From Lutraria lutraria (Eukaryota > Mollusca > Bivalvia > Venerida > Mactridae), in NCBI GenBank assembly GCA_964023205.1, contig OZ026851.1:13681637-13745636 (forward strand): DNA of 64,000 bases, written 5' to 3'. Positions 11,171-22,999 of this stretch are shown here, one piece after another (the first letter of the stretch is position 1; each line of letters opens with the position of its first letter). The notes below the pieces were generated by a model. The model searched no databases, had not been told where the DNA came from, and saw nothing but the letters and a program-made list of their open reading frames with translations. A program made the translations under genes and the position numbers.

Positions 11171-12541
11171 TTGGCTTATTGTGAATGTTTCCCCACGGTT
11201 ATACCAGTGCTTAGTTCGAATGCATGATTCTAAAAATAGTAGCTTTGAAATAGGACTTGTATTTGACTACTAGGGAAACAATCCAATAGTTAATATCAAA
11301 GAGAAGCAAATGTCAACTTGTAGAAAATATTGTCAGTGTTGTTCAAAAGTAGCCCTCATGTACTAGTATATGGTATGGCTCTTAGAGTCAACCAACAAAC
11401 ATCGGAACCTTCTTGGATTATTTATGTAACAAGTGGACTAGAAGTTAAATTGTGCAGTGGGAAAAACTTGCTTAGCGTATCAGACATCTAAAAAAAAGAC
11501 TGGTTCTTTTTGTCAAACTATGGCTGTGTATTCATCAGCGATATTCTTAATAGGATATCAGCTAAAATGTACAGTCATAGTGCGCATGTATCCTAAATGC
11601 CCGCATGTACTGCAGAACCTGATAATCAAATAGTCATATTTTTTGCAAATAACAAAACGCTCAGAGTGGAAACATCATTACAGGACAATGTGCACTTATA
11701 GAGTTATATAACTGGAGTTAAAAGTACACTTCTGTTTTTCACTTCAGAAGAATGTTAGCAACTAAATGGAATATTAAATACCCTTGATACCTGCCTGTGA
11801 TGCAGTCACAAAGAGGACAAAAGGTCAACGATGAGAACATCTACCGTGGGACACCACATTGAGAGTCTATAAACCTAACATTAGACTATAATATATCTGT
11901 TATTTTCTTTCTTCAGGATGGATAGACAGTACGCTGTGGATAAATGAATCAGTATAAAACATAAGACAAACATATTAAATTTATTAAGAGCTGTTCGTAA
12001 TTCGGCGACATTTTTCATACCATATAATGTTTAGTCATTGTTGGATTTGCACTACTTGTAAGCAAGAATTTGTTGTGATTATTTTGACAATTCAACAAAA
12101 GTACTTATCTCTCAATCAAATTGTATATAAAATAGCCAACTATAATGCTTGAAAAAATAGCCATGTCTGAGTTTACTTGACCAAACAATAAGAGATAGTA
12201 GGTGAAAAACCTTCCCTGTTTTTTTTTTCAGACATGCCTTCAATTTCGTATCTTGGGACTTACTGTTCGACCCAAATACAAAAAACATAGTTTCGTTAGA
12301 AACTTTGGCGTTGGTCGGGTACCAGCAAACAGGTTTTTTTCTTGCCAATTTACTACATATAACTTCTCGTCCACATATTACATCAAGATGGAACAGCCTT
12401 GAAAAGTTCCGATATTTGTTGACTGACTCTAAGAGCCAAATAATATACATATAGGACTGCTCCTGAACAATGTTTAAATAATGTTATTCGATATTTGCCT
12501 CCCCCTAATATTAACTCTTAAGAAGAGTGCCAGGTCGCAAA

Positions 12542-12782
12542 ATACACCCGTCAAAATTAATTTTTCAAAGCGTAAAGGCGCAATAACTCAGAAGTGCCTA
12601 GGCTAATTGGGCTGGTTATCGAAGTTGACCGAGATATCATGGCTATAAACATTTCCATCAAGTATGGTGAGGATCCGAATGAAACTCTTTGAATTAGATA
12701 GAGAGCGGTCACCGTCGTGGATGCCGCCTGTCCGTCCGCCGTGCGTGTTCCCATAATACGACCGTTTGAAAAATGGGCGTAT
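12542..12782 (-). mobile_element. ATACACCCGT-ended repeat, copy 1
   Basis: The ends ATACACCCGT and GGGCGTAT are inverted. The interior (GGGAACACGCACGGCGGACGG-like on the minus strand, then ATTCGGATCCTCACC) matches the copy at 59.4 kb. It is a dispersed element type I recognise from molluscan genomes; the open frame inside is not a gene. Confidence 0.65.
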
Positions 12783-13023
12783 AATAACTTAATAAGTCAA
12801 ATCGAGTTATATACAATACCTATTTCAAAGTTGATATTTCTAGAACCATGCGTTTATATAACATACAACTAGTAAAAACGGGGCAAATTGTAAAGCCAAC
12901 ATGGTCCAACGTGACTGAGATGCAGGACGTCGAACCAACAGGCAGGGGCCTATGCTGACCCTTCCTGTATTTAAAAGTGGAGGAAGAATCATGCATGCAT
13001 ACACATGGGTAAGTCCTCCGACT

Positions 13024-13279
13024 TTAAAGTCCCATACTCATATAAATTTATCGGTCGTAATGGTTCCTGTTGTTCTATAGCAGAGAACTCCGGTGAGTTT
13101 TCCTCCCGTTTGTACTTTATAGCAAGATGTTTCTAAAACCACTATCGTATTTTTTTTTTTCATTAGAACAGCTGTGTTTTCCCGCAGTTATATTATGCAC
13201 ACGGCATGAAATGATGTCACGCGCTCTATATAATTCAAGTTAACAAAAGCAAAATTCACAGCGAAATGAGTGTTTTTAG
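13024..13279 (-). mobile_element. TTAAAGCCCCATTAG-family MITE, truncated by gap
   Basis: Read on the minus strand, it matches the interiors of the elements at 21352-21747 and 34502-34888 (for example AAACACTCATTTC, AGCGCGTGAC, CGGGAGGAAAAC). One TTAA end is present at 13024-13027. The other end lies in the Ns. Confidence 0.7.
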
Positions 13280-13479
13280 NNNNNNNNNNNNNNNNNNNNN
13301 NNNNNNNNNNNNNNNNNNNNNNNNNNNNNNNNNNNNNNNNNNNNNNNNNNNNNNNNNNNNNNNNNNNNNNNNNNNNNNNNNNNNNNNNNNNNNNNNNNNN
13401 NNNNNNNNNNNNNNNNNNNNNNNNNNNNNNNNNNNNNNNNNNNNNNNNNNNNNNNNNNNNNNNNNNNNNNNNNNNNNNN
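13280..13479. other. Assembly gap (200 N)
   Basis: Exactly 200 unknown bases. The round size suggests a placeholder gap. It falls inside a MITE nested in an inverted repeat. Confidence 0.99.
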
Positions 13480-13545
13480 GGACTCGAACCAAAACGGCAA
13501 GGAGCTAGTGATTACCAGTCAGATACAATTTTTTACACATGCACA

Positions 13546-15160
13546 TGGTCAACAGTATGTAAGATACAAAGTCAATCATATGTGTTATTTTAGTAATTAC
13601 GAAATGAACACCGTAAAATTTATGCAAAATATAGGTTTTGTGTGAAGTGCTTATTTCATATAGAGAGGACCATTTTATTTCCAAAAGGCTAAAAAACACA
13701 CAAGGATACATATTTGAATAATATAAGATTGACGAACAGTGACATTTACATACATGTACAGATATGATTGTACAATCAATGGAAGTTTCATACTAAATTC
13801 AAGATAAATAGTGAGGAAAGTAAAATAGACAAGAGTAATTCATATATGAAAATGCGAAACGTTTATAACACGCTCAGAGAATGTCAATATGTATTACAAA
13901 TAAGAACTATGCATATTTATGTATGTTTCATATAATAATTTACCTTATGACAGTATAGAAATGAGAGATTTCTCATGAAACTATTCTACAGAGTGATTTA
14001 ATATTTTTTTGCAAAATAAAAATAGTTTACATAATGGTACATGTATTTCTAAGTCAATAAATAGTCCAAGGTTTCTAATACATAATATGTTTGCTGTTTG
14101 GATTTAGAAGTCACACTCTAGAAATTTTGACATATTTGGTCTGTTCCAGTATTTCTGATTTAAGTTTAAAAAACACATTTCTACGTATTTCAGTTCATTT
14201 ATGTTTAACGCAAAGAAAGAATTTTGTTCAAAATTTTGGAAAAAATACATTGTAATTTCAGTTCGAAGGGCAGTCAAAAGTTTTTCTTCCTATTCTTGGC
14301 AAAAGTATTACAGCTGCTTTGTTATTTTAGAGCAGACAAAATATACATATCAGTCTGGATATCGCTAACGTCTTTAAAATGCGGTAATCTGATCATAAAC
14401 AAGTACGTACTAGTTGCGAAAACAATAAAATCTCATGGAAATATATGGTCGATTCATTTCGGGGTCAAAAGGTCATGGCTTTCAAGCAATATTCGTTATA
14501 ATCACGTGTCAATTGTGTTAACGCAATTATTATATCATACCAAACGTGACAATATTTTAAGTTTTACAAATGTAGGTCACTGCACATACAATCCTTCAAT
14601 GATTTTAAATTTTAATCGTGTCTATTTACACAATGTAGGAGTTTAAGATGTCTGTTCCAAACAAGTGTTTCTTTATATGCTACCCTGCCATTGCATTATA
14701 ACAGTGTTTTTGGTGATTTATTCCTACGTTATCATCAAGCCAAGAGCCAACCTACTCCATGATAGCTTGGTTGAAAGGAAAGTCGCACAAGAGAATAGGT
14801 CTCAACTAAATAGTGTGAATATACAGATGTAGCTGGTACATGTATATTCCTCTGTTGGATCTAAATATATTTCATATCATTTTATAGTAACTACATGGAA
14901 AGAGTCATGTATCTAAATAAAGAGCATGTCGGTAAAATGCATGACATATTCAATTAAACCCGCGTATCCGCTGTTATTATATATACCAACGAAATAGCGC
15001 GTGTTGCTGTTTTGCATATCACGTTTCCATAAAAATAGCTCTACTTTCGGTTTCCGTTCGGTGGGTCAATAATTATGTACAGACGTATGTATGCATTTGC
15101 AATGATCTACCATCGATGTAAATGTTTTGTTCCTTTTGACATTTTTCTAAACATTACCAT
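13546..15160. other. No supportable gene
   Basis: AT-rich sequence with one 140-codon open frame (14224-14646) that is rich in Ile, Phe, Lys and Asn, has no recognisable domain and shows no splice support. I treat it as chance. Confidence 0.4.
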
Positions 15161-15295
15161 AGGTAACTGTATCATGAATAGATTATAGAAATATGAGAAA
15201 AAAAAAAACGAAAAAAAACCCACTATTTAGTGATTTTTTTAATCAGTATTTATTTTTTATTCATTCATTTATAATCTATCCATGATACAGTTACC
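15161..15295. mobile_element. Inverted-repeat element, AGGTAACTGTATCATG ends
   Basis: The arms of about 27 bp (AGGTAACTGTATCATGAATA and its reverse complement with one change) enclose an A-rich then T-rich core. Confidence 0.65.
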
Positions 15296-15350
15296 TGTGA
15301 ACATTACAGGGCGAATTATTGTCACAGTGTGCGGAATACACGTGACATAG

Positions 15351-15358
15351 TGACGTCA
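15351..15358. promoter_or_regulatory. CRE palindrome TGACGTCA with nearby CACGTG
   Basis: The CRE lies 14 bp downstream of an E-box-like CACGTG. A strong splice donor (CAC|GTAAGT) follows about 55 bp further on. This looks like a promoter with a short non-coding first exon for the small ORF below. Confidence 0.3.
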
Positions 15359-15820
15359 CAAAGTTATCGTTACAAGCGCGTTTTCTGTCATTCGAACTAG
15401 GAAAACACCACGTAAGTGTTTTATTTTTCGTTTTCTGTTAAAACCACATAACTGTTGCAACTGCTTGCATAAAGAGCAACCTCCGGTTCAGAGTTTTGTC
15501 GCTGTAGGCCCTCTACTTTTTTACTTTTCTTGTCCAAACCGTTTGACAGTGTTGTTAAAATGAGCGTTATTTTTACAAGAACATTTTAGGAATTGACTTA
15601 ACTAATTTAACCCATTCAAACCACGCCTAAAAGCAATTTGGCACACACTTCGATTGTCCGCATGTTTTGATTCATGTAAATATGCTTAGTGTTTGGGTTC
15701 ACTTCATTTAAATAGAATTATTATAAAATAATGTTATTGCTACAAGCAGTCTTAATCACGTTATCGTTACAAGGCGATTTTGAAATGTTATTGCATCAAG
15801 TATAAACATTTCAGGTTTGA

Positions 15821-15988
15821 ATGGCAATACAAGTAAAAGACGGAGAAATGTACCTGCTACCAGTGAGACGAATTGAGATGTACTGCATACTGAAAGATAC
15901 ATTTGTTGTTGCTTCAATAAATTTGAAAGTCGAGACAGAATGCTTTCAAGAAAGATGTGTTTGGAGTGCTGTTGGACGGTGGGGCTAG
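15821..15988 (+). CDS. Candidate 55-residue small protein in a spliced transcript
   Basis: The ATG lies 7 bp after a good acceptor (ACATTTCAG, exon start 15815). The frame stays open for 55 codons to TAG at 15986-15988. The product starts MAIQVKDGEMYLLPVRR, has mixed polar and hydrophobic residues and three Cys, and ends VWSAVGRWG. It is less AT-biased than most chance frames here. The sequence GTTATCGTTACAAG occurs both near 15365 and near 15760, so intron and exon 1 share a duplication. The alternative is a non-coding RNA or a decayed exon. No family is recognised. Confidence 0.3.
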   Translation: MAIQVKDGEMYLLPVRRIEMYCILKDTFVVASINLKVETECFQERCVWSAVGRWG

Positions 15989-15989
15989 A

Positions 15990-16950
15990 CGGAACGAGAG
16001 CAATATGCTATTCACCTTGAAGATGGGACTTGATACATAATGTGGACTTATTTCAATGCCAAATAGTACAGTAAATTCTCTTCCAAGAAAGGCATGTTTA
16101 TGAATGTTATTTTACAGATGACAATGAATTTATAATTATTAATGTACATGTTTGTGCATAGTGTGTAGTGTTTGTTTATGTATTATCTTACAATACAGAT
16201 TTCATTATGTTGTCTTTGACTGTTGTATAATACTTCATCCGGACAAATATCGTTTAAGTTTCATTGCTGCGTAGATGTTATCATCTCTCAAATATCTATC
16301 TGTTCTGTCTTTTATAAGATTAACAATGTTTTGACATCTGAGTACACGTATGTATAAGTTATTGTGTTATAAGTCTTTGTTGTATTATACTTCACCCTTA
16401 AAAATAACACTTTCCATTTTTTCTGATGTTTAAGAAATTTAACTCAACATTGAAGACAAATTGTGCAACATGAAACATTTAGACACATGATTATAATCTT
16501 ATGTCCATAGTTTATTCATATAAAATGAATTTTTTAAGTTCAAAAGCGTTTTTGTTATGTTATACGAATGTGTGATATAGATATACCTTATATATGTTTT
16601 TGTATAGTTTGCGTTAATCCCCGGGGCACAAATATTACAATATGGACGTAAATTAAAACATGTTTATTTTTTAGTATTTATCTATTAAATTGTTCAGTAT
16701 GTTGTTTCTCAAATTAAAAAGGCACTAAGTATTATTTATCATCAACCAGCCCACGAAAAAACATTACAGTAAATACTAAAATATATTTATTAGACATACC
16801 TTTAGTATAAAATATACATATTCTAAAGTTGTTTACAAGCATTAGCACAGTGGTATAGAGGTGTTAAAATTATTTTATTCTCATCATTTCATGATCAGGT
16901 GTATAGCGAATCTCTTGGTAGAGTCGCACATGCGCCCTCGTTTTTTAGTT
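15990..16950. other. No supportable gene; possible 3' UTR of the 15.8-kb transcript
   Basis: AT-rich sequence without long frames. I see no convincing feature. Confidence 0.3.
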
Positions 16951-16954
16951 TGTG

Positions 16955-17237
16955 CAGTGCTATTCTCACGACACCGTTTGTAAATCAAACGATGTGCTAC
17001 TCTCACGACAGAGTTTGTAAATATAACGACGTGTTATTTTTACAACACCGCTAGTAGATAAAATGACGTGTTATTATCACGACACCGTTTGTAATCAAAA
17101 CGACGTGTTATTTTCACGACACCGCTAGTAAATAAAACGACGTGTTATTTTTACGACAACGCTAGTAAATAAAACGACGTGTTATTCTCACGACACCGTT
17201 ATGCAAATACAACGACGTGTTATTCTTACGACACCAT
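16955..17237 (+). repeat. Minisatellite, 37-38-bp unit, about 7 copies
   Basis: Each unit contains CACGACACCG and AACGACGTGTTATT. Starts of GACGTGTTATT at 17028, 17065, 17102, 17139, 17176 and 17214 give the period. The unit has an unusually high CpG content for this locus. Confidence 0.85.
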
Positions 17238-17448
17238 TATTTTCATGTCAAGATGGTCAAGACAACAGAGAGTATACATAGAAAAACCTAATATATACAT
17301 TCTTTTCAATACATACAAGCACACATATTGAAAGAACATAATTTAACCCCTCCCCCCCCCCCCCCCTTAAAAATAGATTTAAGTAACATTTAATTAAGAA
17401 ACATTTAACACACAAATGATAATTAAGAAGCAGTGTCAGGACTAACTT

Positions 17449-17700
17449 CGTATATTACTGCAACCGTGGATAGGATGTCCGCCTTCGGATCAGGAGATGT
17501 AAGGTTCGAACCAGTGGAGACTGAATTAGATAGGATGCGTTCGGATGGCGAGCCGCCAGCTAGTTAAATAATGGTTACTGTAGGCTCATCTCAGACTAGC
17601 GCCCGGCAAAAAGAGACGGGCTTCAAAAGATAATGTGTCTCATAAGCCAATTTGGCTGGCCCTTTCAATAGAGGAGACACCATAATAAACAAAACCGTCC
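17449..17700 (+). repeat. tRNA(Arg)-derived SINE
   Basis: The head resembles tRNA-Arg with loop CTTCGGA (anticodon TCG) and a B box GGTTCGAACC. A GC-richer body follows. The acceptor stem is not intact. Confidence 0.5.
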
Positions 17701-17748
17701 GTTGTATACGCTCTGCTTACTTGGCATATTATTATATAGTATCATTGC

Positions 17749-18114
17749 TTAAAGGGGCATACCATACAACTTGGTACATCTAGAATCAAAGCAAAATGAT
17801 GATAAATTAGAAGCTTGTAAAGAAAAAAGCCGCCGAAGAAAGTTTCAGCCAAAAATTCATCCAATTAAAAATAAAATCACAAAAAATATTAGTTTCCATA
17901 AAAGATCAGAAACCCTTTGGAATTTGTTGTACAATTTTTGGATGGAAGTGATTTATTATTCATAGCTATGACATTTGCGGCTAGTACCTAAACTAGTCAT
18001 TTTTTTACCCAAGTTCTTCTTGCAATTATCCATTATATATTGTTTTACATATACATCTAACACATTTTTACACTTTCACAGAATGTTTGTCAGTTGTAGG
18101 GTATGCCCCTTTAA
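17749..18114. mobile_element. TTAA-flanked MITE, TTAAAGGGGCATACC family, copy 1
   Basis: The ends are TTAAAGGGGCATACC and GGTATGCCCCTTTAA. The interior is near-identical to the copy at 27081-27432. The 64-codon open frame inside belongs to the repeat. Confidence 0.8.
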
Positions 18115-18582
18115 CAGCGAATAACACAATCCTTCATGTCACAATGTCCTGTGTTGTTCTCGGGTGAATTACTAGAAGCTGAGGCGTTATTACAGAACAT
18201 AAAAAATATAAATTATACTAATATTAACTCGTTCAGTTCCTGTTTGTAAGCTATGTGCATCATAACTCTATTTTAATTGGGAATTAATTGCCTTTTAATA
18301 CCTTCTTAAAAACAAGTAACGCCTGTTATGGCACATGTTTTTGTTTTGGTAAACTCAACTGAATCGGTAATAAATCTGAAATGTATGCATATTTCATACG
18401 TTACGCATGTAATTGAATACATTTTACATAAAAAATACTTTTTACATTAACTTATATATACAATGTAGTTAGCATATTTCGTGTTTATCAACAATCAAGT
18501 TATATATAGACATACATGCGAGCTTTCAATGTCAAGTAGAGAAGTTGTGCAGGGTTTCAGTTTTATTTTTTGTGCATAAGGT

Positions 18583-18752
18583 TAAGTCAAACCTGTTGAC
18601 AAAGGGGAGAGAAAATATGTCCTTCATTGACAAGTTACCTTCATTCTGAGGTCATTTTGTTCTAAATAATCAATGACAGTTTTTCGAAGAATGGTCTTTA
18701 TTCACAGGGTGGCCTTTATTCGGAGGTGGTCTGTAACACAGATTTGACTGTA
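18583..18752. mobile_element. Mariner-like MITE, TACAGTCAA family, copy 2
   Basis: The right end is GATTTGACTGTA and the left is a decayed TAAGTCAAACCTG. It shares GGCCTTTATTCGGAGGTGGT with its relatives. Confidence 0.55.
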
Positions 18753-18954
18753 GACTATATAAAAAAGCTGATCAAATGCTGCGTAACCTCAGACCCATAA
18801 ATTATGCTACATGGAATGGGTTCCATTTGTTGTGTTCCGGGGTTGGTCAACAGTAATAATATCCGTTACCCATTTTTCTTATTAAACAATAATGTGAATC
18901 AGAAGTAAAGGGGAAATTGTACCATATTCACACATGTAGCCTGAGAAGAACACA

Positions 18955-19012
18955 TTGACCTCACTCGGTACTCGAACCTACGATCTCTCAATGCTTGCTA
19001 GAGCAATTTTTT
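18955..19012 (-). repeat. tRNA-like fragment (Ala type)
   Basis: On the minus strand the loop CTAGCAA and B box GTAGGTTCGAGTACC are visible. The rest is degraded. Confidence 0.3.
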
Positions 19013-19047
19013 AATATAACAGCGTTTGACGAAGGAGATCTCTTGAG

Positions 19048-19214
19048 AAACTGAGCGATAGTTCAGCTTTACATAGCAGCCACTCGCTCGGCGCGCATGA
19101 ATTTTAATGCGGACCAATGTACTACGTTTTTCTACATCCGCCATGCAATTGTTAAACTAGATCCCGTTCCGTCTATGTAAGTTCAGTTTACATAAGTACT
19201 TTCATTGATTGATA
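19048..19214 (-). repeat. GGAAACTGAAC-ended dispersed repeat, copy C
   Basis: Reverse orientation. It contains CACTCGCTCGGCGCGCATG, GTACTACG, TTAAACTAGATCCCG and the AAGTTCAGTTTAC end. Confidence 0.65.
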
Positions 19215-19435
19215 GCCGGACTCAAGTCACGAAAATGAATCTCATGGAATCCGAGAGACACTATTTTGTGTTGTCAGTCAGTGTTTGAATACAAATATTT
19301 AGTTTCAATGTACAAACATCTGCATGCGGGTTGTTCACCCTATCAGTTAACAGTATACTAAATTGTACTAAAGATTTGATAAGAATCATTTGCGATGTTG
19401 CTTGTTGTGATTGTTCCATGATTTTGATATTACTT

Positions 19436-19724
19436 TTAAAGCCCCATTAGCATTTTGGGTGTTAAAATTAACGTAGGTCTTATTTTACCAAGAAAGATAT
19501 CTTCTTTTTTAATCACGAAGTACATATAGAAATAGAGCACAGTGTTTTTTTCAATGATATTGCAAAAAATAAGAAAAGCGCCTAACAACATTTCTACAAG
19601 ATGTAACTAAAGAAAGGCATTTTGCTTATGTGTTTTAGAGCAAATGAAATATATTTCTTACATTTTTCTATCATTACATCTATTGTTCTGTATTACTAAA
19701 TTTAAAAAGCTAATGGGGCTTTAA
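19436..19724. mobile_element. TTAA-flanked MITE, TTAAAGCCCCATTAG family, short form
   Basis: The ends are TTAAAGCCCCATTAGC and GCTAATGGGGCTTTAA. The interior matches the copies at 20993-21314 and 24587-24919. Confidence 0.8.
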
Positions 19725-19844
19725 TTAAATTTGACTAATATTTGTCATTCAAGCATCACAATTGCGCCAGTGAACAACATGAAAGAGATATTTTGTCCAT
19801 TGATGCGTATCTGTATCTCAATGTTACATGTATATATATATATA

Positions 19845-19986
19845 TACAGTATAACCTCCCCAGAGCGGCCCTCTCTTGAGCAACAACCTCCCTTCAACAA
19901 CAGCATGGTTTTTCCTAACTGTACCTTTTAACTATTAAGTTAACATCTCTAGAGCAACAACCTTGCCTTGGGAAGATTGTACTGTA
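19845..19986. mobile_element. Mariner-like MITE, TACAGTACAACCTC family, copy 1
   Basis: The ends are TACAGTATAACCTC and a decayed TTGTACTGTA, with TA at both ends. The interior contains AGCGGCCCTCTC and AGAGCAACAACCT. Confidence 0.65.
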
Positions 19987-19996
19987 CATACAAACC

Positions 19997-20170
19997 TTAT
20001 GACAACGGACACCATTAAGAAAAACAAACTATGGTCTTTATTGATAGATGGCCTTCATTTTGAGGTTTGTTTGTTTGTTTCAAATAATCAATGATGTTTT
20101 TTCAAATAATGGCCTTTATTCAGAGGCCGGGCTATATTCAGAGGCGGATGCAAATAAAGATTTGACGGTA
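19997..20170. mobile_element. Mariner-like MITE, TACAGTCAA family, copy 3
   Basis: The left end is lost. The right end is GATTTGACGGTA. The interior has TGGCCTTTATTCAGAGG. It abuts the previous element. Confidence 0.5.
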
Positions 20171-20992
20171 AGTATAAGGACTATTCAGATATTAAGTTAG
20201 AGATGTTCATAAATTTTTCAGTAGTTTGTATACTAGTGTTGTTGCTGTTTTTTTTTTTCAAGAAAATCCCGACTGTCTGCACGGTAAAAATTAGTGATTC
20301 ATTTGTAGAAATCTGTAGGTTAGTTTAAACATATTTATTCCCGTCTATAATACATTGTACATGTAGGTAAATATACAAAATTTAACATCAATTTTGGAAA
20401 GGATTGGAATGGAAGACAGAACGTCTTATTAAATTCTTCTCCTTTGATAGACTTCTAGTTAAATTTCAAGAACTATTCAACAATTTAACTATTGGTATAC
20501 ATGTATAAAATAGATTAAAGATTAAATCATACGGAGATAGAGATATGGGTCTTGTGATCAAAAAGTAAAAATAATTCAGAAAACAGTATGAAAAAACTTA
20601 GACAGTAACACAGCGGGAAAGGAATATTACTGTATAAATCAAGAGAGAGAGAAGGGTGTGTGTAGAAATGAAGAAGAAAGAGGCTTCTCAAGCATTATGC
20701 ATAGTACTTTTCATGTGAATATATTGCTTGCACGTATGTAGACTTGGACCTGATTAAAAATGAATGTATTTTCTTGATCTGAGAGGGTTCTGTAGGTTCT
20801 TTAGTTCACGTATTCAGGCTTGAGTCTAAAACACGCGGTGTCACATGCCTGTGATGTGTTCATCAATTAGCAACTAACTTTGCAGTGTATAAACACGCAC
20901 CTGATCTTAATTCAATGTGATGATACTTGCACCGAGTGCATCCTCTAGTTTGGTAGTTCACTAAATGTGTATCACCTCAAACCTCAAATCAT

Positions 20993-21314
20993 TTAAAGCC
21001 CCATTAGATTTTTAAATTTAGCAATACAGAACATTAGATGTTATGATAGTAAAATACAATAATTTTATCTTATTTGCTCTAAAACATATCTACGCAATGC
21101 CTTTCTTTAGCCACATCTCGTTGAAATGTTGTCAGACGCTTTTTCTTAAGTTTTGCAATATCATATATATATATCTATATGTACTTTGTGATTAAAAAAG
21201 AAAATTTTGGTATGTTTTTATTGCAAATAAAAGTCATTTTCACTGATAAGACATATTTCTAGGTAGAATAAGATCTACTTTAATTTTAACATAAAAATGC
21301 TAATGGGGCTTTAA
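20993..21314. mobile_element. TTAA-flanked MITE, TTAAAGCCCCATTAG family, short form
   Basis: Its ends match the family and its length is 322 bp. It lies only 37 bp from the next, longer member. Confidence 0.8.
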
Positions 21315-21351
21315 AATATCGGAAAAACACCGAAGTTATACTCTACATGAG

Positions 21352-21747
21352 TTAAAACCCCATTAGCATTTGCTGTAGAAAAATACATGCAAAAACATTT
21401 AATTGCTGATATTATCCCAAAATAATTATTACCGACGAAACAAGCCCCTTTTCGTCTGAAAACACTCATTTCACTGTGATTTTTGCTTTTGGTAACTTGA
21501 AATATGTAGAGCGCGTGACGTCACATTTAATACTACGTGTACATAGCATGACTGCAGGAAAACCCAGGTGCTCTATAAATAGTATTTATTTCAATGATAT
21601 TGAAAAAAATACGACAGTAGTTTCGGAAACATTTGTTCTTGCTATAAAGTATGCACGGGAGGAAAACACACCGGATTCCTCTGTTATAGAACAAACAGAA
21701 ACTATTATATATAAGATCAATACATTTATAAGTTTATGGAACTTTAA
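21352..21747. mobile_element. TTAA-flanked MITE, long form with shared reading frame
   Basis: It is 396 bp, with ends TTAAAACCCCATTAGC and a decayed right end. The interior encodes a frame with SINSIYFNDIEKNT and REENTPDSSVIEQTET that is preserved in the copy at 34502-34888. The conservation is at DNA level, so coding is not shown. Confidence 0.75.
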
Positions 21748-22235
21748 GTTCCCTGCACCTTGACAAGGGAGACAACCATGACAAACATTGATCTTAATCA
21801 CGCATGGCGCATTGTTTAACATTTAAAAGTTTATTTATGAATAGTAACGACTAGTTACGTCTCGAAGAACTGAAGAATATTAAATAAGTGCCGTAGGTTA
21901 AAATGCTATTACATGTTGTTCAATGGGATAAAAAACGGCATTGGTTCCAATATGTCTGATAGAATCGTTTCATTTCGTCAACCACAAACAAGTATATTTT
22001 CTTTAAGAGAAAATAATATGGTGTTTCCACTTTACAAAATGTTAGTCAACACTAGCTGGTCTTTGATTTGTCAACACTAGCTGGTCTTTGATTTGCAAAA
22101 AAACAACATTTCTTTATATAATGACTGATAAACATTAATAAGAAGTATGAAGTCGAGGTTGGTTAACAGCAAGTTTCAATGATTTTCCTACGTAATACAG
22201 TAAAATCCTGGTACCAGACTAGTGAAATCCCAGAA

Positions 22236-22985
22236 AACATGTGTAACGTTTTCAAACTCGTTTCAAGTTAACCCCCCCCCCCCCCCCCCCGATAGCTTAA
22301 AACGTTCAAAGTTTAGATTACCCCCTTGAATTTGAAAACGTTTTTAAGTTATCGGGAGGGATACAATTAAAACGTTTTGAGATTAACCCCTCCATTTTCA
22401 AATGCCCTACCCGGTAATCTAAAAACGTTATCAGGTTACCCGGGGGCGCTTTGAAAACGTTTTCAGATTACTCACATAAATGCATGTACTACAGTTATTT
22501 AGCCATATTAACCATAAAGTGAGTTCGATCCCCATCACAGACGGTTTGGATTTTGCATTTGCAAAATAAAGGAAGTTTTAAGGATTATTTAGGAGTGTAG
22601 CGATATCTTTTTTATTATTCATCAAAGTTGTTTGATCTTATGATCTTATTGCATAATTGCCGCGGTTATTGCGCAAATACCAATGCTTCATGTAATTAGT
22701 GGAAAAATACAGGAAGATATATGTCAATAAACCATGTTAACTGTGAATCATACGAATGAATATAAACGTTTTCTCCATTAAGAATTAGCATAGGATGGTG
22801 GGGCGTTTGAAAACGTTTTCAAGTTGCCCGGGAGGGATTATTAAAACGGGAGAGGGAGTTTGAAAACATTTAATGTTACCAGGGCCGGTACTTTGAAAAC
22901 TTTTTACAGTTACCGGGAGGGGGGGGGGGGGGGGGGGTAACCTGAAAAGGGGGAGCTTGAAAAAGTTACACCGGTCTCCCTGAAA
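22236..22985. repeat. Foldback block with poly-C and poly-G ends and AAAACGTTTTC units
   Basis: The left part (GTGTAACGTTTTCAA, then poly-C at 22271-22290) is the inverted counterpart of the right part (poly-G at 22919-22938, then TTGAAAAAGTTACAC). Between and around them, GAAAACGTTTTCAAGTTAC-type units recur with CCCGGGAGGG. Confidence 0.55.
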
Positions 22986-22999
22986 ACCGGAATTCCATG

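Larger units (their letters stand above)
12900..13545 (-). repeat. Right arm of the ~2.6-kb inverted repeat, interrupted
   Basis: The arm is split by a TTAA-flanked MITE and the scaffold gap. The inner part lies at 12905-12955 and the outer part resumes at 13480. Confidence 0.5.

Noticed and set aside
13256..13593. Frames running through the N gap
   Set aside because: They consist mostly of unknown bases and carry no information.
14224..14646. 140-codon plus-strand frame
   Set aside because: The longest non-repeat frame outside the genes, but with AT-driven composition, no domain and no splice sites that fit.
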